NCBI GenBank assembly: GCA_037962975.1
Contig: CM075674.1
Coordinates: forward strand, 82,166,501 to 82,230,500
Length of the DNA stretch: 64,000 nt
From: Clitoria ternatea
Lineage: Eukaryota > Streptophyta > Magnoliopsida > Fabales > Fabaceae
Direction: 5' to 3'
In this document: positions 36,035 through 47,844 of the stretch, piece after piece
Numbering within the stretch: position 1 is the first letter of the stretch
How the letters are laid out: each line of letters starts with the position of its first letter
Position numbers and translations under genes: made by a program
Notes under the pieces: generated by a model
Seen by the model: only the letters and a program-made list of their open reading frames with translations
What the model was told of the DNA's origin: nothing
Databases searched by the model: none

Positions 36035-39000
36035 TGTGAACACCTATTTCAGTCCGGTCGATCCACAAGTAAAAAAAATACAAGTAAAAAAAAACTGACT
36101 TGGAAATGATCATTTCCGAGTGAAGGGACTCAAAATGATCATTTCCGAGTAAGACATGGTCCCTGGCCTGTTTTCGCCCAAGCGGGTGATGGTTCGCTCA
36201 AGCGAGACATGTCACACCCGAGCGAGATTGATACCCGATGCATATTCCTTTCCTTCGAATGATGAATTCCGAGTGGAATTACTCAGAACAATGAAATCCG
36301 AGTGGAATTACACAGAAATGACCAAAACTGAGTGGAATTACTCAGAATGGAGCGAATCCGAGTGGAATACTTCACTGTTGGTGAAAATCCGAGTGGAAAC
36401 TTCCCTATCAAGGCCATTCCGAATGAAAATTTGTTGATCTTGAGGAAATATGTCCCTATTAGAAGTAAACCCGAGTGGAAGTTGTCCCACTGCAATCATT
36501 CCGAGTCCAATTTCCAAGTTCTGACTGAAAAGCAGGAAGATCCGAGTGAAAAATAGTCAAATTTCAACTTCTGAGTGGAAAGAAGACAGTTTCCGAGTGA
36601 CAAACGTCCAATTTCCGAGTTCTGTCTGGAAAGCAGGCAGATTCCGAGTGAAAAGTATTCAAATTCCAATTTCTGAGTGGAAAATAGTCAGGATCCGAGT
36701 GGACGTGTCAAAGTTTCCAAGTTTTGAGTGATAATCAGGCATTTCCGAGTGGTTGTCCAATTTCTAACTTCTGAGTGGAAATAAGACCATTTTCGAGTGC
36801 AAATGTCCAATTTCCATTCTGATTGGAAGATGAAACTGACTCCCAAAGTCAGTTCCGGGTAAATCCTCCAAGAAGTGAGGTTCTGTCATTTTTAAAGAAA
36901 ATCCGAGTGATGAGCTTCCGAGTGAAACTTACTTCACGACTGTCAATGTGAAGTCAAAGAAAGAATGGTTCTGACCTCTCGGTAACCGAGTAAAATAAAG
37001 CCGACTAGAATGATAGCCATTTCTGATTAGAAAGGAAGGAATGGTTGGCGAGTGAAAGAAATTCTGAGTGAGAAGTCAGTTGGAGCTGAGTACCAAATTC
37101 CAAGTGAAAAGCCAATCAAAGAAAGAGTCTACTGAATGACTCAAAATCCACTCAGAACCGAGTGAAGTATTTCCAGTCTGCACCGAGTCATTCCCTTCCA
37201 TTTTTAGTCGGCTCCAAGCCATTCTTTTACTATCACCCTCCATTCCACCCATTCCCGAGTCACTCTTTAAACCATCACCGAGCCACATTTAAACATCACT
37301 GAGCTCATTTTCATCAAACCCGAGCTCATTTTCACCCAAATCTGATTCACCATTCTCACCCAGATTTTGAGTCATCCTTTACTCGTTTCTGAGTCAATTC
37401 TCACCCAGATTCTGAGTCATTTTCACCAATTCCTGAGTGACTTCTCACTCAATTCTGAGTCATCTCCACCCAATTCTGAGTCATTATTCAACCATTTCAG
37501 TCGGTTCCAAGTCACTTGTTACTCGGTTCCGATTGAATGTTTCACAACAGCCTCACACCGAGCAAAACCTCTACTCGGCCTTCCATAGAAGGACTCCTCC
37601 CAGAAGAATTCTCACTCGGGAAGCAGTATTTTCACTCAGCTTTCTATGGGAAATGCTTCATTCCACTCCGAATTAACTCCCAATGTGGATGAATACTGAC
37701 TGAGAGGCTGATCCGAGTCATTTTTACTCGGAATTCTACCATTCTCACTCGGATTTCCATCATTTTCTCTCAGATTTTCACCATGCTGACTTGGATTTCC
37801 ACTATCCAAGTGGATCCTTCAATTACGGGAGGTGGTTGGCAACCAGACAAGGAGGAAAATGATAAAGAATTGCCACCAGCCTCCATTCTCCTTAATTGTC
37901 AAAGATCCAGGCTGTTCCCAACACACCATCCAAGTTGTTTGACAATTTCAAGGGGCGGCTGGTAACAAGACAATGTGGAAATATTAAAAAATCCTCACCA
38001 ATTGGCAGCCAGGTTGTCACGGGTCTGTTTAGGCAATCATCATGCTCCTCAAATGTTCTATAAATACTACAAACGAAGGAAGAAGAAGGGATCCTGGAAG
38101 CATTCATTGGAGAGAATTCGAAACAAATTTTTTTCCTCACTTTTCAACCATCCTTCTCCTTTCCCATACAGCCCCCTTCATCTAAAACACCGTCCCTCTT
38201 AATACCGTCCTCACTCACCTCACCCAACACCGTCCTCACAGCCCCTCAACACCGCCTCACAGTCCTCACCCTCCAAAAACCGTCCTCTCTCACTCCCCAC
38301 ACTATCCTGCTCAACACCGCCTCACAGCCCCTCTACACCGTCCCCCTTCCTCACCTTACTCCGCCTTCCTCACAGCCCCTCAACACCGCCTCACAGCCCT
38401 CTTCCAACACCGTCCTCTCTCCTCACTCCCCACACTGTCCTGCTCCACACCGCCCAAAACCTTCCTCACGTCCTCTCTCCTCACTCCGCCTTCCTCACAG
38501 CCCCTCTACACCGCCCCTCTCTCCCTTGCCTCACTCCGTCCTCCACCCTTACCCTTCACCACTGTTTCCTCCCTCTCTACACCTCACAGCCCCCTTTCAC
38601 TATCCCATTTCCCCCTCACTCCACGCTCACTTTTCCCTTCCTTTTCTCCTTCAAAACCAAACCACACACACACCTCCGTCCTTCCCCTCAAACACCCATC
38701 CGACCTCACCAACAAACTCCTTCAGCCGTCCTTCTCTTTTGCACACCATCCAGCTCCTTTCTCACCATATCGGTCTCACTCTCATTTTTAATACTCGTAT
38801 TTATTTCATTTTCTGTTAAATTAATTACTGTTTGATGACTATGTTATTAATTAATTTCTGTTAATTAATAAATATTAATAGAAATGAATGTTTCACACTT
38901 TCTATTCGGACTAGCATAAAAATTGTAATTATTATTATTGTCGTTATTATTATTGTAATCTTTATTATATTTCTTAAAAAATGGTGGAACGAGATTAATT

Positions 39001-39360
39001 TGGACGAGACGTCCTGTTAATCTCATGTAAATATTCTGTGTTTAATTTCTTTTTGTTTATTTTTGTATATTTTGTCACCTTGTATATTCTCTTTTCATGA
39101 AAAAGTTAAAATAATTAATGGGTTAATTATAATGCGCACTATCAAATTGAGGTAACCGTTTTTATAACGGACAGTTGTGAGGTGCTAATACCTTCCTCAC
39201 CTGTAATCAGACTCCCGAACATGGAATTTCATTTTTATAACCAGTGCTTTAACAAAGGTTTTCCTGGTATTTTATCCTAAAAAATATTGGTGGCGACTCC
39301 CTGTTTATTTTTAAAATCGTTTTGAGGGTCGGTCGTGCCACCGCGATCCCGGTCGCGACA
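36035..39360 (+). repeat. 3' LTR of element C (3326 bp)
   Basis: Co-linear with 20066-23383 with scattered substitutions and a few small indels (for example an extra ACAAGTAAAAAAA near 36080). It carries the same CGAGTG array (36110-37790), TATA box (38059-38066) and C-rich tract (38180-38770). It ends CGCGACA, followed by AATGG. Confidence 0.92.
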
Positions 39361-39365
39361 AATGG
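39361..39365. repeat. Target-site duplication of element C, right copy (AATGG)
   Basis: Exact repeat of 20061-20065. Confidence 0.9.
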
Positions 39366-39593
39366 TATGGTTGTTTAATAAGTGACTTAGAAAGTGGACC
39401 TAATGGCTCAATGTCTTGAACATCGTGATGTGAAAATAAGAGTAAGGATGCAAACTATGTTTTAAATTTTAACCATGTTAGACACACTTGATTTCATTAG
39501 GATCCTTACTCAAGTAATTATAGCCCGTTTTAGTGCATTCGTGAATTAGAATTTAGTTTAGGGTAAATCATGTACACCTTTACGTGGCCTTGG
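39366..39593 (+). other. Host sequence 'E', continued
   Basis: 228 bp of AT-rich non-coding DNA between elements C and B. Joined to 18146-20065 before C inserted. No feature seen; the last five bases, CTTGG, are the target duplication of B. Confidence 0.6.
39589..39593. repeat. Target-site duplication of solo LTR B, left copy (CTTGG)
   Basis: CTTGG precedes TGTAACATCC and is repeated at 51109-51113 directly after the LTR end. Confidence 0.85.
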
Positions 39594-40466
39594 TGTAACA
39601 TCCCTGGTAATTTAATATTGGGAAAGATAAGTTTAATATTTAATTAAGTTGGAACTAAGGAAAATGGCATTTTTAAGTGGATGTATGATATAAAATGGTA
39701 TTTTAAAAGGTTAAGGTAAATTAAAAGGAATTTTTAAAGGAAATTGCATCAGAACCCTAACACGTGGCGTGGCATTGGCGCGTAGCGTCAGGTGCACATT
39801 AGTGACTTGACGTGTAGTATCGGCGTCGCGATCAGTTTAAAGCAAGGGCATGCAAAACAGAGTAGTTGAAGCATCATTTTCTCCTCCTTTCTCCTCACTT
39901 GTGAATTTTGCCCTGCACAAGGTGGAAGCTCCCATTTCTTGTGATTTTGGACCGGTGAAAGCTAAGATTTTGAAGCAAGGATCAGAAGGTCATTCGCAAT
40001 TAGGAGCTTGGAAACAAGAGTCAGAAATGGAAACGAGTTTTGATGGACTTCGGAGGAACCCGACAATTGATTGGAAGTCTTGGAAGCTCAGAGTTGAGGT
40101 AAGGGGGTTTGCTGGGTTAAGATTAATATAGAAATGTGATTACGCCAGTGGTGTATAGGGAAAAAGTGTATTATAGCTGTTATTAGATGATTTAATTAAA
40201 TTTAGAAATTAATTGATGAGAGATTTAAGAATGAAAAAGTAATGGTGAACTATAAATTGTGGGAATGACAAGTAAGTGATAAATGAATGAGTGATTACGC
40301 AAATAATTATACTGGCGGGTAAGAACCGGAGAATTATATGGTAGTCTATGTGGAATAGGTGAATTTACAAGGTAAGGTAACATAATGAAAAGTATGTACT
40401 ATAGTTTATAAAATAGCATGTGAGTTCAAGTGGGCAATGTATATATAAGCATATACAGATGTGAGA
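39594..40466 (+). repeat. Solo LTR B, left part
   Basis: Begins TGTAACATCCCTGG, a Tekay-type LTR start. It contains GGCGCGTAGCGTCAGG and related words (39761-39836) that recur in the right part (50830-50915). It is interrupted at 40466/40467 by element A and continues at 48651. The frame 39850-40131 inside it is unsupported by any known domain. Confidence 0.8.
40462..40466. repeat. Probable target-site duplication of element A, left copy (TGAGA)
   Basis: TGAGA before element A corresponds to TGAGG at 48651-48655 behind it; four of five bases match. Confidence 0.6.
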
Positions 40467-41024
40467 TGTGACGACCTACGTCAATTTACATTTATTTATA
40501 TCCGCTTAATTGATTTTCATAGTAAATTTTTCGCTTTTAATGATTAATTAAGTTCTAATTCAATTAATATGTATTCTTATTAAACATGCTCACAATGACA
40601 AACAGTAATAAATAAATCAATTAAATAAAAATAAGAAAAGAATTTAGCTAAATGAAGCAAAAGGAGAAAATGGGATCAGGGACCACTCGCTTGAGCGAGG
40701 TCCGGATTCGCTTAAGCGAGATTAGGAGCCGTCGCTTGAGCGAGCCCCTACTCGCTTGGGCGAGTCTTATGTTTCATCTCTACTACGAATGCGCTTGAGC
40801 GAGGGGGGTTCCTGATCCCATTTTCTCCTTTTGCTTCATTTAGCTAAATTCTTTTCTTATTTTTATTTAATTGATTTATTTATTACTGTTTGTCATTGTG
40901 AGCATGTTTAATAAGAATACATATTAATTGAATTAGAACTTAATTAATCATTAAAAGTAAAAAATTTATTGTGAAAATCAATTAAGCGGATATAAATAAA
41001 TGTAAATTGACGTAGGTCGTCACA
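40467..41024. repeat. Head-to-head LTR-end palindrome at the left end of element A
   Basis: 40467-40810 is the reverse complement of the 3' LTR end (48306-48650), starting TGTGACGACC. At 40811 the strand switches to the forward LTR end, which runs to GTCGTCACA at 41024. The outer arms of about 212 bp are therefore an inverted repeat around a spacer of about 130 bp that contains five TCGCTTGAGCGA-type sites. The junction TTCC/CCTGATCCC shares two bases (CC) between the two sources. The normal LTR start TGTAATATCC is absent from this end. Confidence 0.85.
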
Positions 41025-41026
41025 GG

Positions 41027-41038
41027 TGGTATCAGAGC
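41027..41038 (+). promoter_or_regulatory. Element A primer-binding site
   Basis: TGGTATCAGAGC (tRNA-iMet type), two bases after the forward LTR end at 41024. Confidence 0.85.
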
Positions 41039-41281
41039 GGTTCTTTCTAGAGCCGGGTACATGGGTAAATCCAATGATTGTTTGAGTCCTATACCGGACT
41101 ATTTTTACACCCCATTGCATTGTGCTTGTGGTTGTTTGTGTTATTGATAGGATAGCTTGGCATCATTCACTTTGGTACTCTGGCGGCGTTGTGTTTTATA
41201 TGTGTATGAGGTAAATATCCTACTCCCTAGTAGATCATTGGTTATTAATGGTGATGTGTTTGGTTATTGTAGAATTACTTT

Positions 41282-42235
41282 ATGGCTGAGGAAGCTAGTT
41301 CTGGTGGAAGAGACGACTTCTTCTCGAAATTTTCTCAAATGATGAGTAGGACTGAATCTGGTCCCACTCTTGACAAGTTCCTGAAAAAGAACCCACCTGC
41401 TTATAAAGGAGGACATGACTATGATAGAGCGCATGTTTGGATACCGGAAATTGAACAAGCTTTTGAGTATTTTGAGTGTTCGGAGGAGCAGAAAGTACAA
41501 TTTGCAACTTATCAGTTGAAAGATGAGGCTAGGGTATGGTGGTCTAGAACCAAGGTGAAAATGAATGCAGCAAGTGAACCGCTGGTGTGGGCAAACTTTC
41601 GTAGGAGGTTTCTCGTCAAATACTTTCCTGACAATTACAAAATCCGTAAGGAGATGGAGTTTCTGAGGCTAGAACAAGGTAGAATGTCAGTGGCTGAGTA
41701 TACTACCAAATTTGATGAATTGTGTGACTTCTATCATCCTTTCTCCTTGGAAGGAATTGAAGGCAGTAAATGTGCTAAGTATGAAGCTGGATTACGAATT
41801 GAACTTCGTAGTGTGATTGTGCCTATGGAAATTTGAGATTATCCCACTTTGGTGAATAAAGCTAGGCTGACTGAGGAAGTACAATTGCAGAGAACATTTC
41901 AACCAAAGGATAAGAAATCGTTGAAGGCAAGAGGATTCAACTTTAAGAAGATGGGTCAGTTCTTCCGTGGCAGTAAGTCTTCCGCTACGTCTTCTTCCTC
42001 TTCTGGTCGTGGTTCGACAGGCCGTTCTAGTGGCCATTCTGGTAGTCGTACATGCTATAATTGTGGTCAGGAGGGCCATATTACGAAACATTGTCCGGCT
42101 AGTCAAATTGTTTGCTTCCAATATGGACAACCGGGGCACCTTAGGCCGAATTGCCCACAGAGGCAGCAACAGGGTGGACATGGCAATCGGGCCAATACTT
42201 CTGTGACTCGTGGTGCTATTTTAGAGGGGAGGTAG
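41282..42235 (+). pseudogene. Gag of element A, disabled
   Basis: Frame from ATG 41282 with an in-frame TGA at 41834, then on to 42235. It has the Ty3 gag core (VWIPEIEQAFEYFECSEEQK, DEARVWWSRT, WANFRRRFLVKYFP, EGRMSVAEY-like), a Ser/Gly-rich linker and a CCHC zinc knuckle CYNCGQEGHITKHC. A second knuckle reads CFQYGQPGHLRPNC, in which one Cys appears replaced by Tyr (TGT to TAT type). A frameshift near 42225 carries the sense into the protease frame, so gag and pol formed one polyprotein. The TGA is consistent with CGA to TGA. Confidence 0.85.
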
Positions 42236-43012
42236 AAATGGCAGTGGTCGTGGAGGCCAACACTCGAGGAGGTCTGATGCTCAATCAAGTGGTGCTCAAA
42301 ATGTTATGACTGGGCGAGTATTTGCCTTTGATGCTTCTGAGGTTGCAAGAACTGACAACTTGGTGCAGGGTAAGTGTCTTATTCATGGCTATCTGGTAAA
42401 TGTAATTTATGATTCTGGCGCTACGTATTCTTTAATCTCTGAAAGTTATGTACGACGGCTTGGTTTGTCGGTGGTGTTAATGGAGAATGCTCTTAGTGTC
42501 TCCACTCCTACTGGCTCCACATTCCGTGCAACCACTATGTGTGGGGAATTGCCAATGCAAGTTGAAGATCGTACCTTTCTGGTGAATCTAATCTGTATGC
42601 CATTGAAGAACTTAGATATTATTCTAGGCCTCGATTGGTTGGCTGTAAACTATGTTATGGTGGATTGTTATCGAAAGACTATAATCTTCTCCCAAGAACT
42701 TGACAGTAAGAATGTGGTGAGAAATGTCTCCGCAACTTATGTTATTCTATTTACTTCGGAAGGACGGTATAATCTTATGCCTAGTGACATTTCGGTGGTG
42801 TGCGATTTTCCTGATGTATTTCCGGAAGAGATTCCGAAATTGCCTCCCAATCGGGAGATTGATTTTGCCATTGATTTGATTCCCGGGGCCGAACCTGTGT
42901 CCCATGCACCTTATAGAATGTCTTCTGTGGAGTTGACTGAAGTGAAGAAGCAAGTGAATGAGATGCTAGAAAAGGGATTTATCCGACCGAGTGCTTCACC
43001 TTGGGCGCTCCG
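42226..43012 (+). pseudogene. Protease and linker of element A
   Basis: This frame contains the aspartic protease motif YDSGATYSLIS (catalytic Asp at 42411) and the downstream ILGLDWL motif, followed by the RT-leading PDVFPEEIPKLPPNREIDFAI sequence. A one-base loss near 43010 (TTGGGCGC in place of TTGGGGCGC) shifts the reading into the RT frame. The protease active site itself is intact. Confidence 0.85.
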
Positions 43013-45684
43013 GTATTATTGGTGAAAAAGAAAGATGGCAGCATGAGGATGTGTATTGATTATCGGCAGTTGAATAAATTGACGGTAAAGAATAAATATC
43101 CTTTACCACGAATTGATGATTTGTTGGATCGGTTGCGAGGCGTTGTGGTATTTTCCAAGATTGACTTGAGAGCTGGATATCATCAAATAAGAGTGAAGCC
43201 GGAAGATATTTCAAAGACAGCGTTCCAGACTCGATATGGACATTTTGAGTATGTTGTAATGCCTTTTGGAGTAACAAATGCTCCTGCTATCTTTACGGAT
43301 TACATGAACCGGATCTTTCAACCATACTTGGATCAATTTGTAGTAGTGTTCATCGATGATATATTGGTGTATTCGAAGTCTATTGAGGAGCATGCACAAC
43401 ATCTCCAAATTGTTTTGCAGGTGTTGCTGGAAAAGCGGCTATATGCTAAATTGTCAAAGTGTGATTTTTGGGAAGGAAGTGTACAATTCCTGGGACATGT
43501 GATTTCCTGGGATGGCATATCTGTTGATCCATCCAAGATTGAAGCAGTTATGGCTTGGGAGATGCCTAAGTCGGTGACTGAAATTAGGAGTTTCCTGGGA
43601 TTGGCTGGCTATTATCGCCGCTTTATTGAAGGATTTTCTCGCATTGCGCTTCCTTTGACTCGATTGACGAGAAAGGAGAATCCATTCGTGTGGACGGAAA
43701 AGTGTGAATTGAGTTTTCAAACTCTAAAGCGGTGTTTGACTACTACACCTGTGCTTGCATTACCAGATGTGACGAAAGAATTTGTGGTGTATTGTGATGC
43801 ATCTAAGTTTGGTTTAGGATATGTGCTGATGCAGGATGGCAGGGTGATTGCCTATGCCTCAAGGCAATTAAGGCCGCATGAGCAAAATTACCCTACTCAT
43901 GATCTTGAGCTTGCGGCGGTGGTGTTTGCGTTAAAGACCTGGCGTCATTATTTGTATGGTTCTCGCTTCGTGGTATTTAGTGACCACAAGAGCTTGAAAT
44001 ACTTGTTTGATCAGAAAGAATTAAACATGAGACAAAGAAGATGGGTGGAATACCTGAAGGATTATGATTTTGATTTGAAGTACCATCCTGGAAAAGCAAA
44101 CGTTGTGGCTGATGCCTTAAGTAGAAAAGTATTACATGCAGCCTTCTTGATGGGCAAAGAACAAGAATTGTTGGAAAACTTTCGTGATATGAATATTGGG
44201 GTTGTTATGAATGCCCCAGATCAAATGATAGTTGGGATGCTGAAGATCTCCAATGAATTTCTGGAATCTTTAGCTGTGGCACAAGAGGGCGACGAAGAGT
44301 TACTGGAATTGCTTGACACTCAAGCAAGAGGTAAAGATATGGAATTAATTAGAGGCAACGATGGAATTTGGAGGTTCAGAGACCGAGTTGTGGTGCCCGC
44401 AAAAGGCGACTTCAGGCAAGCCGTGTTGGCTGAAGCATATAGGAGTTCTTTAAGTATTCATCTTGGTATCACTAAGATGTACCACGATTTGAAGAAAGAA
44501 TTCTGGTGGCCGGGGATGAAGAAAGCAATAATTGAATATGTGAGGTCTTGTGTGGTGTGCCAGAAGTGTAAGGTTAAACACCAGAGACCTCCTCGATTGC
44601 TCCAACTACCTGAGATTCCAATTTGGAAGTGGAAGAGTATTACGATGGATTTTGTATCTGGGTTACCTCGGACCCGTTCTAGATGTAACACAATCTGGGT
44701 AATTGTGGACAGGTTGACCAAGGGTGCTCACTTTCTGGCCATGAACATGAAATGGTCATTGGACCGATTGGCTAGGTTGTATATAACTAAAATTGTGCGG
44801 TTGCATGGCGTGCCTTCAAGTATTATTTCAGATCGTGATCCCCGATTTACTTCCAGATTCTAGGGAAGTTTATTGCAGGAATTGGGTACTGAGCTAAGAT
44901 TGAGTTCGGCTTATCATCCTCAAACTGATGGCCAATCTGAGCGTACAATTCAGACTTTAGAAGATATGCTTAGAGCCTGTGTATTGGAGCAAGGTGGCTC
45001 ATGGGAAAGATACTTACCATTGTTAGAATTCGCCTATAACAACAGCTATCATAGTAGCATTGGTATGGCTCCATATGAAGCTTTGTATGGTAGAAGGTGT
45101 CTTACGCCCTTATGTTGGAATGAAAATGGTGATGCTATCCATTTGGGTCCTGAATTAATCCAAGAAATGAATGAACAAGTTGCCTTGATTCGAGAGAAAA
45201 TGAAGATTGCTCAGGATCGACAGAAGATTTACTATGACAATCGTCATAGGCCACTTGAGTTTCAGGTGGGAGATTGGGTATTTCTAAGGTTTCACCTACC
45301 AAAGGCGTAGGTCGGATATTGAAGAGTCATAAGCTTAACCCGAGATACATTGGGCCATATCAGATTTTGGAGAGGATTGGTGATGTCGCTTACCGATTGG
45401 ATCTTCCCCAATCGTTAACTAATATCCACAATGTGTTTCATGTGTCACAACTTCGAGCGTACATTCCTTGTGATTCTATGATTGTACCGGCAGATTCTAT
45501 TGAGTTAAAAGAAGACTTGACCATGGAAGTGGCACCTATCTGCATTGAAGAATACCAGACTAAATGGCTAAGAAATAAAGAAGTACCATTGGTAAAAGTA
45601 AAATGGCAAAATCTAAATGGAATAACCTATACATGGGAGTTGGAATCAGACATGAGGCGATTGTATCCCGATCTTTTCCAATAA
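43001..45684 (+). pseudogene. RT, RNase H and integrase of element A with chromodomain-like tail
   Basis: RT has CIDYRQLNKLTVKNKYPLPR, SKIDLRAGYHQIR and catalytic FIDD (43349-43360). RNase H shows YCDASKFGLG, LELAA and ADALSRK. Integrase carries the H..H..C..C zinc module ending CVVCQKCK, the DDE residues in TMDFVSGLP, ISDRDPRF and GQSERTIQ, and VFHVSQLR. A TAG at 44861 (probably from TGG) and a frameshift near 45300 interrupt it. The tail VKVKWQNLNG..YTWELE.DMR..YPDLF matches the chromodomain-like end of Tekay integrases, which in this group guides integration into heterochromatin. Ends TAA 45684. Confidence 0.9.
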
Positions 45685-45717
45685 GGTATGTTGATTTCGG
45701 GGATGAAATCCCTTTTT

Positions 45718-45728
45718 AGGGGGGTGGA
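45718..45728 (+). promoter_or_regulatory. Element A polypurine tract
   Basis: AGGGGGGTGGA directly before TGTAATATCC at 45729. Confidence 0.8.
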
Positions 45729-46859
45729 TGTAATATCCCTAATATTTTAGTAAAATTTTGATTGGCGGAAAATAATAATAATTGTCTTTGAGACTTATTT
45801 GAAATTTTGGGAATTATCATTAATATAAATGCAATTATAAATAATTAAATATTGTGAAAATAAATAAACTTACTTGATTGATTAATCACAAAAGGGGTAA
45901 ATGAGGTGTAATTAGAAGGAAGCAAATTTAGAAGTTACCAATAGGGGTAAAAGGTAAAAGTTTAATTAAAACTTTCAAAGAAATTATAAAAGAAATGGAG
46001 AAATGACCATTTTGCCCCTGAGTCTTAAATAATGAAAATTCATCTTCTTCTCCCTCATTTCACGCGAGCCTACTTCTTCTTCTTCTCCTCACCATTCCCG
46101 TGAGTTGCATGCCTCAAGGGGAGGCCCGTTTCGCGTCGAAACTTCGAAATAACTACGTTTTTGAGATCGTGGCTTCGAGGTGAGTTCAATGGACCTTTTA
46201 AATTGAGTTGTCTCTTTCTCCCTTCACTTTCTCTCTCTAACCGATGGCTATGCATGGTGGAAGGAGGTCTTGTTTTCTACTCCTTTAGTGCATGTGAGCT
46301 TGAAAATGATAATTGGAACAATGAGGGTAATATAACGTTGACGGGTTTTGCATTTTGACCTCCGTAGGTAGCGAAACGAACGTCGGAGGATCGAGTGACG
46401 AAGTGGGTGTTGAATTCAGAGGTAGAACCTTAAACCCAGCACTTAGAGGACGCAACCAGCACCAAGAACAAATCATCGAAGCTTGGAATCGAGGTAAGGG
46501 AGGTGTTCGGGTTGTAATTAATTAGAATAGGTACGTATTTTGGGTTCGAGTCATCGAACTAAGTATTAAAACGGTAAGAAAGATTATTAGATGATAATTG
46601 TATGTGTATGGATGTATGAATGTGAATTGTGTATGATTTATGATGATTAGGAGATTAAAGTGTTGTACATTGTGATAAACCGATGTGTATGGTGGCGTTG
46701 TGATGACGGGCTTGACAAGTAGGTCGCCCATTTGATGAGTATGATTTGTTATTGATGGCCACTTGATCTATGATATGAGGAATGTGATATATACATGTGT
46801 GATAATGTGGTGTGGGACGGCCGACGGTATGTATAGCCCCTCGTTTCTGGCTCCCGTGA

Positions 46860-46980
46860 TTTTTGTGCCCAGTTGAGCTACCCAGTGGTCAAGTAGGACC
46901 CAGTGGTTGAGGTGTAGAGTCAAGCAGGACTCGGTGGACCAAGCAGGGTTCACGGGGTGTCAAGTAGGACCCCCAGCTGA
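46860..46980. repeat. CAAGTAGGACCCAGTGG direct repeats (LTR A)
   Basis: Three to four imperfect units of about 30 bp (GTCAAGTAGGACCC, GTCAAGCAGGACTC, CCAAGCAGGGTTC). The same block occurs in LTR B at 49420-49520, so the two LTR families share this module. Confidence 0.75.
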
Positions 46981-47844
46981 AGGCCGATCCTTTAGTATCC
47001 GGATACTAGGCGTCGATTTTATATGAGAGTCAGTGGTGATAGTTGATGAAATTATTGGCATTGTGTAATGATGTGCATGTGCTCTATTATATTTGTTGAT
47101 TGTGATTTGTATTTTGAGGATAATGAATTTGAATAGAGTTTATAATTGGTAAGTATAGGTTGATGATAAAATGTAGGACTAATTACCTAGTGTAGAATTA
47201 GTAAACATGTATCTTATTATTTCATTACCGTTCTAGATTAATTATGATACCAAACACTCACCCTTGCTGTGGTTTTCTTTCAATTTAGTAACCAGTGACA
47301 GGGAGGAGGTTGAAGCCCCGGAGGTGCGCCAAGCGGAGGATTGATGCCAAGGAGCTAAGGAAATTATGAAATGAACTATATGTATAATGTGTATTGTGTT
47401 TCACGTATGTTATGCCTAGATGTTACCTATGTGTGTTGAGTTAATCTGGAATGTTGTCACCATGGTCATGAATATGATGGATAATAAGTAGAATCTGAAT
47501 GTTATTTGATGAGGATATAAATTCATGATGATGAAATAGTGAAGTGTTGATGGCTATGCTAATTTCCATGAATTGGACGTATATTGGCATGGAGCCAATA
47601 TCATTGTTATGACCAGGCCTTGTTTGTTCATGTGAAGAGTGATTGATGAAAATTATATGTGTGCATTGTTAGTAATTAGATGATGTGGCAAATGAATGAT
47701 GGATTTAATTATGATGCATTTGATGAATTAGAAATATGATTGTTGAGTGTGTGTAAATGGCCAAATTAGGCTAAATAGTACATATAAATGTTTAGGCATA
47801 CTGATTGTGTGAAAATTTTAAGTTTTCCACGCATGTACTGCATA

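Larger units (their letters stand above)
20066..39360 (+). mobile_element. Element C: Tat/Ogre-type Ty3 retrotransposon, full length but inactive (19.3 kb)
   Basis: LTRs at 20066-23383 and 36035-39360, a primer-binding site, an extra ORF1 before gag, gag-protease with a G-patch, an intron between protease and RT, RT with two RNase H domains, integrase, a long 3' non-coding repeat region, a polypurine tract and a perfect 5-bp target duplication. The ORF1 and the protease/RT intron are hallmarks of the Ogre group, and the second (archaeal-type) RNase H of Tat elements generally. The coding region has at least seven in-frame stops, three frameshifts and a changed protease active site, so it cannot replicate on its own. 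The LTRs remain very similar to each other. Confidence 0.93.

Noticed and set aside
39850..40131. 93-residue frame in solo LTR B
   Set aside because: Starts ATG and looks protein-like, but lies inside an LTR, matches no family I know and has no supporting gene structure.
40467..41024. Independent MITE or foldback transposon inserted at the left of element A
   Set aside because: The whole segment is made of LTR A sequence and ends exactly at the primer-binding site of A, so it is the left terminus of A itself.
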